A stretch of 64,000 nt of DNA, taken from the NCBI RefSeq assembly GCF_003610995.1, contig NZ_CP032543.1:6882001-6946000 (forward strand), given 5' to 3'. The notes under the pieces are model-generated. The model did not search any database. It was given only the letters and a program-made list of their open reading frames with translations, and was not told where the DNA came from. This document shows, one piece after another, positions 49,377-59,752 of this stretch. The stretch is from Streptomyces griseus subsp. griseus (lineage in GTDB: Bacteria > Actinomycetota > Actinomycetes > Streptomycetales > Streptomycetaceae). Position 1 is the first letter of the stretch, and every line of letters starts with the position of its first letter. The position numbers and the translations under genes were made by a program.

Positions 49377-50195
49377 ATGGAGCGTCCCGCCTGGGCACCG
49401 CAAGGCATAGATATCTCGGTGCCGAGCGTGTCCCGCATGTACGACTTCTATCTGGGCGGATCGCACAATTTCGAGGTCGACCGGGAAGCCGCGCGGAAGG
49501 CCATGGAGTTCCTGCCGGGCCTCCCCAAGATCATGCAGGCGAATCGGGCCTTTATGCGCCGGACCGTGCGGTATGCCGTCGACGCGGGGATCGACCAGTT
49601 CCTGGACATCGGCTCCGGTATCCCGACCTTCGGCAACGTCCACGAGGTCGCCCAGGCCGCCGACCCGCGGGCCAGGGTGGCCTACGTCGACCACGACCCG
49701 GTCGCCGTCGCCCACAGCCAGGCGGTGCTGGAGGGCAACGACCACGCCGTCATAGCCGCCGCCGATCTGCGCCGCCCCCAGGAGATCCTGGAGAACCCGG
49801 CGGTCACCGGACTGCTCGATCTGGACCGCCCGGTGGCCCTGCTGCTCGTCGCGGTGCTCCACTTCATCGAGGACGCCGACGACCCCCGCGCGGCGGTCGC
49901 CGGACTGCGCGACGCGCTGGCCCCCGGCAGCCTCCTCATCCTGACCCACGCCTCGTACGAGGGCATCCCGCTCTCCAAGGAGGAGGCGGACGGCACGGTC
50001 GGCGTCTACCGCACCATCCGCAACCCGCTCATCATGCGGACGCACGAGGAGATCGGCGCGTTCTTCGAGGGGTACGAGATGGTGGAGCCCGGTCTCGTGT
50101 CGATGCCCGAGTGGCGGCCCGACACCCCGCAGTCCCCGGAGCAGGAAGACCCGTACGCCTTCTCGGGCTTCGGCGGGGTCGGGCGTAAGGCGTGA
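49377..50195 (+). CDS. SAM-dependent methyltransferase, DUF574 (SCO-type)
   Basis: A 272-residue protein of the actinobacterial DUF574 methyltransferase-like family. ATG 49377 has GGAG 7 bases upstream; GTG 49353 is in frame. Typical features are PSVSRMYDFYLGGSHNFEVDREAA, the SAM-binding strand QFLDIGSGIPTFGNVHE, and VAYVDHDPVAVAHSQAVL. The family is expanded in Streptomyces; substrates are unknown. Its stop overlaps the rmdA-like GTG by 4 bases, so translation of the two is coupled and they may act in the same signalling path. Confidence 0.9.
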   Translation: MERPAWAPQGIDISVPSVSRMYDFYLGGSHNFEVDREAARKAMEFLPGLPKIMQANRAFMRRTVRYAVDAGIDQFLDIGSGIPTFGNVHEVAQAADPRARVAYVDHDPVAVAHSQAVLEGNDHAVIAAADLRRPQEILENPAVTGLLDLDRPVALLLVAVLHFIEDADDPRAAVAGLRDALAPGSLLILTHASYEGIPLSKEEADGTVGVYRTIRNPLIMRTHEEIGAFFEGYEMVEPGLVSMPEWRPDTPQSPEQEDPYAFSGFGGVGRKA

Positions 50196-52366
50196 GTATT
50201 CCCGCCCAGGCGTCCGGTGAGCAGGACGCGGAACCGGACGGTCCCGAAGGCCGGCTCCGGAGGTTCGCCACGATCTGGAGCCGGGCCATCTTCCCCCTGA
50301 CGGCCACCTCCCTGACCCGGCCCGAGTTCGAGCAGCACCTGCTGCCGCTGGCCCGCGAGCTCAGCCTCACCCTGCACGCCCACCCGTTCGACGCCTCGCC
50401 CGCCGCCCGGATCGGCGCGGCACTGGTCGACGCGCACTGCACCGACCCGGACGCCCTCAGTTCCACGCTCGGGGTCGTCGACTCCTACCTCGTGCTGTAC
50501 TGCGGCGGCAACGGCCCCGGCGAGCTGTCCACCGAGGACGCCCGCGCCCGGTGCGCCCGGATCCAGCACACCCTCGCCTCCGGCTTCTCCCAGGCCCTGC
50601 GCGAGCGGACCCTCGCCGAGCAGGAGGCCATCGCCCGCTCGGCTCTCACCGCCCGCTCGAATGCCGAACAGGCCCTCCACACCACCGAGGCGCGCTTCCG
50701 CGCGGTCTTCAAGGACGCCGCCGTCGGCATCGGCATCGCCGACCTCGACGGCAACATCCTGGAGATCAACGACACCCTCACCAAGATGTTCGGCGGCCTG
50801 GAGCACCATGTCCGCAGCCACAGGGTGAACGAGTGGGTCCACCCCGAGGACTCGCCGCAGGTGTGGAAGTTCTACAACGAGCTGGTACGGGGGGAGCGCG
50901 ACCACTACCGGGTCGAGAAGGCGTACTACCGCAACGACGGCACCGTCCTGTGGACCAACCTCACCGTCTCGCTGCTGCGCGACCCCGAGGGCCGCCCCCA
51001 GTACCAGCTGGCGCTGATGGAGGACACCACCGAGCGCCGTCTGCTCAACCTGCGGCTGCGGTACGAGGCCACCCATGACGCGCTCACCGGACTGCCCAAC
51101 CGGACCCTGTTCTTCGAGCGTCTGGAGAAGGTGCTCTCCGGCAAGGACGGCGGCCGCTTCGGCCTCTGCTACCTGGACCTCGACGGCTTCAAGGCCATCA
51201 ACGACAGCCTCGGCCACGCGGCCGGCGACCGGCTCCTGGTCGAGGTCGCCGACCGGCTCCAGAGCTGCGCCACCGCACCCGGCGAGATGGTCGCCCGGCT
51301 CGGCGGCGACGAGTTCGTGGCCCTGACCACCGGCCCGGACACCGCCGACGCGGTGGGCGAGCTGGCCGGCCGCATCCTCCACGTGCTCGCCACCCCGGTC
51401 CGGCTGGACGGCCGCGAGCTGACCGTCCGGGGTTCGATCGGGATTGTGGAGGGCCCGGCCGGGGAGCGCAGCGCCGCCGAGGTGCTGCGCAGCGCCGACA
51501 TCACCATGTACCGGGCCAAGGCGGCGGGCGGCAACCGCTTCGAACTCGCCGACGCCGAGGCCGACGCCCGCGCCATCACCCGCCACGGGCTGACCACCGC
51601 ACTGCCCGCCGCGCTGGACCGGGGCGAGTTCTTCATCGAGTACCAGCCGCTCGTCCACCTGGGCGACGGCACGGTGCACGGCGCCGAGGCGCTCGTACGG
51701 TGGTGCCATCCGCAGCACGGGGTGCTCGGCCCCGACAGGTTCATCCCGCTCGCCGAGCACACCGGGCTGATCGTGCCGCTCGGCCGCTGGGTGCTGGAGG
51801 AGTCCGTCCGGCAGGCCAACTTCTGGCAGGAGCGGCACAGCGACGGCGGCCCGCTGCGGATCAACGTCAACCTCTCGCCGACCCAGCTGCACCACCCCCG
51901 GCTGGTCGCCGAGACCGTCGACGTACTGGAGCGCTCCGGCCTCGAACCCGGTGCGCTCTGCCTGGAGGTGACCGAGTCCGCCCTGATCGGCGCCGACGAC
52001 GATCTCCTCAAGCCGCTGCGGCAGCTCGCGGAGATGGGCGTCGACATCGCGCTGGACGACTTCGGCACCGGCTACTCGAACCTGGCGAACCTGCGGCGGC
52101 TGCCGGTGAGCGTCCTCAAGCTGGACCGCTCCTTCACCCAGGGCATGCAGCAGCACCCGGCGGACCCGGTCGACCTGAAGATCGTCGAGGGGATCGTCTC
52201 GCTGGCCCACAGCCTGGAGCTGGCCGTCACGGTGGAGGGCGTGGAGACGGGGGCGCAGGCCGAGCAGCTGCGCCGGCTGGGCTGCGACACCGCCCAGGGC
52301 TGGTACTACGCGCGTCCGGGCGCCCCGGACCGCATCCACTCGCTGCTGCTGGCCGACGCGGTCTGA
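50192..52366 (+). CDS. rmdA: PAS-GGDEF-EAL cyclic-di-GMP enzyme (RmdA-like)
   Basis: A 724-residue cytoplasmic protein for making and/or breaking c-di-GMP. Residues 1-160 form a helical N-terminal region of unknown type. A PAS domain covers about 165-285. The GGDEF domain (about 290-450) has an intact GGDEF at 371-375, so cyclase activity is possible. The EAL domain (about 465-715) has intact EAL at 499-501 (HGAEALVRW), plus FGTGYSNL and a conserved LKLDRSF, so phosphodiesterase activity is possible. Domain order, length and neighbours (SCO0930-type lipoprotein, DUF574, LysR, sdh) match RmdA of S. coelicolor, which affects aerial mycelium formation. GTG 50192 overlaps the preceding stop by 4 bases. 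Confidence 0.9.
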   Translation: MSIPAQASGEQDAEPDGPEGRLRRFATIWSRAIFPLTATSLTRPEFEQHLLPLARELSLTLHAHPFDASPAARIGAALVDAHCTDPDALSSTLGVVDSYLVLYCGGNGPGELSTEDARARCARIQHTLASGFSQALRERTLAEQEAIARSALTARSNAEQALHTTEARFRAVFKDAAVGIGIADLDGNILEINDTLTKMFGGLEHHVRSHRVNEWVHPEDSPQVWKFYNELVRGERDHYRVEKAYYRNDGTVLWTNLTVSLLRDPEGRPQYQLALMEDTTERRLLNLRLRYEATHDALTGLPNRTLFFERLEKVLSGKDGGRFGLCYLDLDGFKAINDSLGHAAGDRLLVEVADRLQSCATAPGEMVARLGGDEFVALTTGPDTADAVGELAGRILHVLATPVRLDGRELTVRGSIGIVEGPAGERSAAEVLRSADITMYRAKAAGGNRFELADAEADARAITRHGLTTALPAALDRGEFFIEYQPLVHLGDGTVHGAEALVRWCHPQHGVLGPDRFIPLAEHTGLIVPLGRWVLEESVRQANFWQERHSDGGPLRINVNLSPTQLHHPRLVAETVDVLERSGLEPGALCLEVTESALIGADDDLLKPLRQLAEMGVDIALDDFGTGYSNLANLRRLPVSVLKLDRSFTQGMQQHPADPVDLKIVEGIVSLAHSLELAVTVEGVETGAQAEQLRRLGCDTAQGWYYARPGAPDRIHSLLLADAV

Positions 52367-52392
52367 GGCGTAGGGGCACCGGGCGGGGGGAG

Positions 52393-53289
52393 TCAGCCGA
52401 CCCCCGGCCCGTGCTCCAGCAGCATCCGCTGGAGCTCCCGGGCCGCCCGGGGCGGAGCCACGTCGCTGCGGTGCGCGAGAGCGATCGTGCGCCGCAGCCC
52501 CGGTCCGGCCAGCGGGGTCTTCCGCAGGTCAGGGCCCGCCCGGTTGGCGGCCATGCTCGGCACCACCGCGATGCCGAGCCCCGCCCGGACGAACCCGAGC
52601 ACCGCGTCCATCTCACCGCCCTCCACCGTGAACGAGGGATCGAACCCCTCGGCCCGGCAGGCGGCGAGCGTCAGCTCCCGCAGGTTGTAGCCGTGCCGGA
52701 ACATCACCAGCGGCGCCCCTTCGAGATCCGCGACCCGCACCCGGCCACCGCGCCCCGGCGCGGGTTCGGCGGCGGACGACACCACCACCAGGTCCTCCCG
52801 CAGCAGCTCCACCGTGGTCAGCGCGGGGGAGGCGGCGGGCAGCGGCAGCACCACCAGCGCCAGGTCGAGAGCGCCGCGCGCCAGCTGCCGTACGAGGTCG
52901 TGCGAACCGCCCTCCTCCAGCAGCAGCCGCACCCCCGGATGGCGGTCGTGGAAGGCACGCAGCACATCGGGCAGCAGCCCCGTACAGAGGCTCGGCGTCG
53001 CCCCCAGCCGCACCCGGCCGCTGCGCAGCTGCACCAGCTCCTGCACCTCGTGGCGCGCGGTCTCCGCATCGGCGAGGATCCGCCGGGCCAGCGGCAGCAG
53101 GGCCTCGCCCGCGTCGGTGAGGGCGATGTTGCCCCGCGCCCGGCTGAACAGCTCGGCGCCCAGCTCGCTCTCCAGGGCCCGGATCTGCTGGGAGAGCGAG
53201 GGCTGCGAGACATGCACGGCCTCGGCGGCCCGGGTGAAGTGCAGGGTCTCGGCGACGGCCACGAAATAGGTGAGCTGCTGGAAGTGCAT
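52393..53289 (-). CDS. LysR family transcriptional regulator
   Basis: A 298-residue regulator. ATG 53289 starts MHFQQLTYFVAVAETLHFTRAAEAVHVSQPSLSQQI, the LysR helix-turn-helix. The effector domain follows with RVRLGATPSLCTGLLPDVLRAF and MFRHGYNLRELTLAACRAEGF. It is divergent from the sdhCAB operon with 95 bases between the starts and a LysR-type box in between, so the succinate dehydrogenase operon is its probable target. Confidence 0.93.
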   Translation of the reverse strand: MHFQQLTYFVAVAETLHFTRAAEAVHVSQPSLSQQIRALESELGAELFSRARGNIALTDAGEALLPLARRILADAETARHEVQELVQLRSGRVRLGATPSLCTGLLPDVLRAFHDRHPGVRLLLEEGGSHDLVRQLARGALDLALVVLPLPAASPALTTVELLREDLVVVSSAAEPAPGRGGRVRVADLEGAPLVMFRHGYNLRELTLAACRAEGFDPSFTVEGGEMDAVLGFVRAGLGIAVVPSMAANRAGPDLRKTPLAGPGLRRTIALAHRSDVAPPRAARELQRMLLEHGPGVG

Positions 53290-53311
53290 ACACCGAGGCT
53301 ACCGTCGTCCG

Positions 53312-53326
53312 ATAGGTAAAGCCTAT
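53312..53326. promoter_or_regulatory. LysR-type box between lysR and sdhC
   Basis: ATAGGTAAAGCCTAT is an interrupted palindrome with 5-bp arms and a 5-base centre, containing the T-N11-A pattern of LysR binding sites. It sits 23 bases before the LysR start and 58 bases before the sdhC start. Confidence 0.65.
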
Positions 53327-53384
53327 GAAGATCAGCCGCTCCATGTCTTGGACTGATCAGTTCAGGGCCCCTACCGTCAGGTCC

Positions 53385-54089
53385 ATGGCATTGGCAACGC
53401 GGACGGACCGACGGCCGTCGATGACGCGTACGCTCTGGGACTCGACCGTCGGCAAGAAGACCATCATGGCCGTCTCCGGCCTGATCATGCTCGGGTACCT
53501 CGTGGCCCACATGGTCGGGAACCTGAAGATCTTCTTCGGACCCGGTGAGTTCGACGGCTACGCCCACTGGCTGCGCACCATGGGCGAGCCGATCCTGCAC
53601 TACGAGTGGGCGCTGTGGATCGTCCGCGTGGGGCTGGTCGCCGCCGTCGTGCTGCACGGCATCTCCGCGTACCAGCTGAGCCGCCGCGACATCAGAGCGC
53701 GCCCGGCGAAGTACGTCCACAAGAGGGCCCGCGCCAGCTACGCCACCCGGACCATGCGCTGGGGCGGCATCATCCTCGCGCTCTTCATCGTCTGGCACAT
53801 CCTCGACCTGACGACCGGCACCGTCCACACCGGCTTCCAGGCCGGACACCCGTACCAGAACGTCATCGACACCTTCTCCACCTGGTACGGCAACGTCATC
53901 TACATCGTCGCCGTGCTCGCCATGGGCCTCCACGTCCAGCACGGCTTCTGGAGCGCCGCGCAGACGCTCGGCGTCGGCAACGCGACCCGCGACCGCGTCC
54001 TGAAGACCCTCGCCAACGTCCTCGCGGCGGTGCTGACCCTGGGCTTCATCTCCGTACCCGTCGCCGTCATGACCGGAGTGGTGAGCTGA
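53385..54089 (+). CDS. sdhC: Succinate dehydrogenase/fumarate reductase cytochrome b subunit
   Basis: A 234-residue membrane anchor with five spans. ATG 53385 starts [20 protein letters not shown]. Haem-ligand candidate His residues occur in [28 protein letters not shown] and GLHVQHGFW. This is the type B arrangement, with one large anchor carrying two haems, as in Bacillus, which usually reacts with menaquinone. The flavoprotein gene follows after a single base. The LysR gene is divergent. Confidence 0.92.
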   Translation: MALATRTDRRPSMTRTLWDSTVGKKTIMAVSGLIMLGYLVAHMVGNLKIFFGPGEFDGYAHWLRTMGEPILHYEWALWIVRVGLVAAVVLHGISAYQLSRRDIRARPAKYVHKRARASYATRTMRWGGIILALFIVWHILDLTTGTVHTGFQAGHPYQNVIDTFSTWYGNVIYIVAVLAMGLHVQHGFWSAAQTLGVGNATRDRVLKTLANVLAAVLTLGFISVPVAVMTGVVS

Positions 54090-54090
54090 C

Positions 54091-56036
<1,946 letters not shown>

Positions 56037-56040
<4 letters not shown>

Positions 56041-56783
56041 AGCTCACCCTGCGCGTCTGGCGCCAGCAGAATGCCGAGACGCCCGGCGCCATGGCCACCT
56101 ACGAAGTCGACGGGATCTCCCAGGACATGTCGTTCCTGGAGATGCTGGACACCCTCAACGAGGAGCTCATCCTCGCCGGGGACGAGCCCGTCGCCTTCGA
56201 CCACGACTGCCGTGAGGGCATCTGCGGCGCGTGCAGCCTCGTCATCAACGGCGACGCCCACGGCCCGGAGCGCACCACCACCTGCCAGCTCCACATGCGG
56301 TCCTTCGCCGACGGCGACACGATCGACATCGAACCGTGGCGGGCCTCGGCCTTCCCGGTCGTCAAGGACCTGGTCGTGGACCGCTCCTCCTTCGACCGGA
56401 TCATCCAGTCCGGCGGCTACATCTCCGCCCCGACCGGCACCGCGCCCGACGCGCACGCCACCCCGGTGCCCAAGCCGGACGCCGAACTCGCCTTCGAGAA
56501 CGCCGAATGCATCGGCTGCGGCGCCTGCGTCGCGGCCTGCCCCAACGGCTCGGCGATGCTGTTCACGGCCGCCAAGGTCAACCACCTCAACGTCCTGCCG
56601 CAGGGCGCCCCGGAGCGGGAGACCCGCGTGCTGGACATGGTGGCGCAGATGGACGAGGAGGGGTTCGGCGGCTGCACCCTGACCGGCGAGTGCGCGACCG
56701 CCTGCCCGAAGGGCATTCCGCTGCCGTCGATCGCGGCGATGAACAAGGAGTGGCTGCGGGCGACGCGCAAGGTCCGCCGCTGA
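56037..56783 (+). CDS. sdhB: Succinate dehydrogenase/fumarate reductase iron-sulfur subunit
   Basis: A 248-residue iron-sulfur protein. The 2Fe-2S ligands are [11 protein letters not shown] and the later Cys in TTCQLHM. Two further cluster motifs, [13 protein letters not shown] and [16 protein letters not shown], bind 4Fe-4S and 3Fe-4S/4Fe-4S centres. The chain carries electrons from FAD to quinone. ATG 56037 overlaps the sdhA stop. A strong terminator follows. Confidence 0.95.
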
Positions 56784-56786
56784 CAG

Positions 56787-56838
56787 GGGAGGTGATCCCG
56801 TACGGTCGTGAACTCCGGACCGTACGGGATCACCTCCC
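56787..56838. terminator. Perfect 21-bp bidirectional terminator after sdhB
   Basis: Arms 56787-56807 and 56818-56838 are complementary over 21 bases with a 10-base loop, between sdhB and the convergent UvrA-like gene. The right arm overlaps the last codons of the UvrA-like gene. Confidence 0.85.
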
Positions 56839-59256
56839 CAGCGCCTTCGCCAGATAGGGTGCGGTACGGCTCTCCGCCGCCCGCGCCACCTCCTGAGGCG
56901 TACCGGACGCCACGATCCGCCCGCCCCGGTCGCCGCCGCCCGGCCCCATGTCGATGACGTGGTCCGCGCCCGCCACCACGGCCATGTCGTGCTCCACGAC
57001 GACCACCGTGTTGTGCGCCTCCACCAGACCGTGCAACTGCCGCATCAGCACCTCGACATCGGCCGGATGCAGACCGGTCGTCGGCTCGTCCAGCAGATAC
57101 AGCGTGTGCCCGCGCCGGGTGCGCTGGAGCTCGGAGGCGAGCTTGATCCGCTGGGCCTCACCGCCGGACAGCTCGGTGGCGGGCTGCCCGAGCCGCAGAT
57201 AGCCGAGCCCCACGTCCAGCAGGGTGGTCAGCGGGCGCTCGGCGGCCGGGGTCCCGGAGAAGAAGCCCACCGCCGACTCCACGGTGAGATCCAGGACTTG
57301 AGCGATCGTCAGGCCCCGCAGCATCACCTCCAACGTCTCCGCGTTGTAGCGCGCGCCATGGCAGTCCGGACAGGGCGCGTACGTACTCGGCAGGAAGAGC
57401 AGCTCCACCGAGACGAACCCCTCGCCCTGGCAGGTCTCGCACCGCCCGCCACTCACGTTGAACGAGAACCGCCCCGCCGTGTAGCCCCGCTCCCGCGCCG
57501 TCTCCGTCCGCGCGAACAACTTGCGTACGGTGTCGAAGAGGCCGGTGTACGTGGCCAGGTTGGACCGGGGCGTCCGCCCGATCGGCCTCTGGTCCACCTG
57601 GACGAGCCGGTCCACCGCCTCCAGGCCGGTGACCGAGGCGCAGAACCGCTCACCCGCCCCGGCAGCCTCCTCACCCGCCTGCCGGTCCGCCAGCGCACCG
57701 GCCAGCGCCTGGCCCACCAGGGTCGACTTGCCGGACCCCGACACCCCGGTCACCGCGGTGAACACCCCGAGCGGGAAGGCCGCGTCGACCCCGCGCACAT
57801 TGTGCCGCTCCACCCCGGAGAGCCGGATCCACCCGGAGGGGGTGCGCGGCTCCCGTACCGGCGCGGGGTCCTGATCGTCCTCGGGGAACAGGAACCGCCG
57901 CGTCGCCGACTCCGGCACCTCGGCCAGCCCCTCCGGCGGCCCGCTGTGCAGCACCCGCCCACCGTGCTCCCCGGCCAGCGGGCCCACATCCACCAGCCAG
58001 TCCGCCCGCCGCACCACATCCATCTGGTGCTCCACCACGAAGACCGAGTTCCCGGCCTCCTTGAGCCGGCCGAGCACCCTGAGCAGGGACTCCGTATCGG
58101 CGGGGTGCAGCCCGGCGGACGGCTCGTCCAGCACGTAGACGACGCCGAAGAGCCCTGAGCGCAACTGCGTGGCCAGCCGCAGCCGTTGCAGCTCGCCGGA
58201 GGAGAGGGTGGGGGCCGTGCGGCCGAGGCTCAGATAGCCGAGCCCCAGCTCGGTCACCGTCCCGATCCGGGCCAGCAGATCGCCGGTCAGCACCCGGGCC
58301 GTCTCCTCACCACCCGCCCCGGCGTCGGCCAGCACCTCCGCCAGTGCGGACAGCGGAAGCGCGGCCAGCTCCGCGATGGTCCGCCCGGCGAAGGTCACCG
58401 CCATCGCCTCCGGCCGCAGCCTGCTCCCGCCGCACACCGGGCACGGCACACTCGTCAGGAAGCGCTCCGCCTTCGCCCGCAGCGTGCGGCTCCTGGTGTC
58501 GGCGAAGGTGTGCAGCACATAGCGCCGGGCGCTCATGTACGTTCCCTGGTAAGGGCGTTGGATCCGGCCCGCGTCCCGTACCGGATGCACCGTCACCACC
58601 GGCTGCTCATCCGTGAACAGGATCCACTCCCGGTCCTTCGCCGCCAGCTCGCGCCACGGCCGGTCGACGTCGTATCCGAGTGCGTCCAGCACATCGCGCA
58701 GGTTCTTCCCCTGCCAGGCCCCCGGCCAGGCGGCGATCGCGCCGTCCCGGACCGACAGCGAGGGGTCGGGTACGAGCAGCTCCTCGTCCGTGCGGTGGAT
58801 GCGTCCCAGCCCGTGGCACTCGGGACAGGCCCCGGCCGCCGTGTTGGGGGAGAAGGCGTCGGAGTCGAGGCGTTCGGCGCCGGGCGGGTACTCCCCGGCC
58901 CGGGAGAACAGCATCCGCAACGAGTTGGAGAGCGTGGTCACCGTTCCCACCGACGAGCGGGCCCCGGGCGCCGATCGCCGCTGCTCCAGGGAGACGGCGG
59001 GCGGCAGCCCGGTGATCTCCCCGACGGCGGGGGCGCCCACCTGGTGGATGAGCCGGCGCGCGTAGGGGGCGACCGACTCGAAGTAGCGGCGCTGGGCCTC
59101 GGCGTAGAGGGTCCCGAACGCCAGCGAGGACTTGCCGGACCCGGAGACCCCGGTGAACACCGTGAGGGTGTCGCGCGGGATGTCGACGTTCACGTCCTGG
59201 AGGTTGTGCTCGCGTGCGCCGCGCACCCGGACGTACGGATCGTGGGGGGAGTGCAT
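56830..59256 (-). CDS. UvrA-like ABC ATPase (short class)
   Basis: An 808-residue protein with two ABC ATPase modules in the UvrA pattern. ATG 59256 (MHSPHDPYVRVRGAREHNLQDV) is the usual start. Walker A motifs are GVSGSGKSSLAF and GVSGSGKSTLVG; signature regions are LSSGELQRLRLA and LSGGEAQRIKLA. Zinc-finger Cys pairs include CPECHGLG, CPVCGGS, CETCQGEG and CPDCHGA. It is about 150 residues shorter than housekeeping UvrA (about 950-1010) and lacks much of the UvrB-binding region, so it belongs to the UvrA2/DrrC-like class linked with DNA-damaging drug tolerance. No biosynthetic cluster is seen here. Confidence 0.9.
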   Translation of the reverse strand: MHSPHDPYVRVRGAREHNLQDVNVDIPRDTLTVFTGVSGSGKSSLAFGTLYAEAQRRYFESVAPYARRLIHQVGAPAVGEITGLPPAVSLEQRRSAPGARSSVGTVTTLSNSLRMLFSRAGEYPPGAERLDSDAFSPNTAAGACPECHGLGRIHRTDEELLVPDPSLSVRDGAIAAWPGAWQGKNLRDVLDALGYDVDRPWRELAAKDREWILFTDEQPVVTVHPVRDAGRIQRPYQGTYMSARRYVLHTFADTRSRTLRAKAERFLTSVPCPVCGGSRLRPEAMAVTFAGRTIAELAALPLSALAEVLADAGAGGEETARVLTGDLLARIGTVTELGLGYLSLGRTAPTLSSGELQRLRLATQLRSGLFGVVYVLDEPSAGLHPADTESLLRVLGRLKEAGNSVFVVEHQMDVVRRADWLVDVGPLAGEHGGRVLHSGPPEGLAEVPESATRRFLFPEDDQDPAPVREPRTPSGWIRLSGVERHNVRGVDAAFPLGVFTAVTGVSGSGKSTLVGQALAGALADRQAGEEAAGAGERFCASVTGLEAVDRLVQVDQRPIGRTPRSNLATYTGLFDTVRKLFARTETARERGYTAGRFSFNVSGGRCETCQGEGFVSVELLFLPSTYAPCPDCHGARYNAETLEVMLRGLTIAQVLDLTVESAVGFFSGTPAAERPLTTLLDVGLGYLRLGQPATELSGGEAQRIKLASELQRTRRGHTLYLLDEPTTGLHPADVEVLMRQLHGLVEAHNTVVVVEHDMAVVAGADHVIDMGPGGGDRGGRIVASGTPQEVARAAESRTAPYLAKALGR

Positions 59257-59752
59257 CGGGCTCGGCTCCGTACGTGAGAGGGACAAACGGTTCGATTCTA
59301 GGCGCGGGTGGCGGTGCGGGCCGGTAGGGTCGGCCGGCCGCGCGGACCGCGAAGAAGGCCGGTACGGCGAGGAGGCCCGGCGAGGCGGTGGATTCGCGGA
59401 CGATCCGGCCGGGCCAGGAGGGCAGCGCGACCGCCTGTTCACGGCGGGGGGCCAAGGTGGCGGTTGCTTGAATCGGTTCTTCGGCCCCCGACCCGTCCGG
59501 TGCGTGCTGCCCGCCGCCCACCAGGAGCGCCCGGGCGGTGGCCGACAGACACCGGTCAGCCATGATGTGACCGGATTCGCCCGAGCATCATGTGGAGATC
59601 GTGCGAAGCACGCTGGTAATTTGAGAGCCGTGATCCCGTGAGGTCGGGGGGGAAGTCAGGGTTTGCGACCGCCAAAACGGTACTGAGTCAAGCCCTCGTA
59701 CGTCTGTACTGCCTGCCTACGCGCGCGTGGGAAGTACGGAGAGAGGCCGATC
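59257..59752. other. Intergenic region upstream of PBP gene
   Basis: This 496-base gap lies between divergent UvrA-like and PBP genes. I see no supported gene; open frames here are short or antisense continuations. The last 150 bases are less GC-rich (GGTAATTTGAGAG near 59610, GCCAAAACGGTACTGAG near 59672) and may hold the PBP promoter. No clear hairpin or palindrome was found. Confidence 0.4.

Noticed and set aside
51928..51937. GGAGCGCTCC, a CebR-like half-length palindrome
   Set aside because: It is inside the rmdA coding region (codons for Glu-Arg-Ser) and lacks the flanking bases of either operator type.
59280..59650. Possible transposase or IS remnant upstream of the PBP gene
   Set aside because: No transposase motif or terminal inverted repeats could be identified; the short frames look random.
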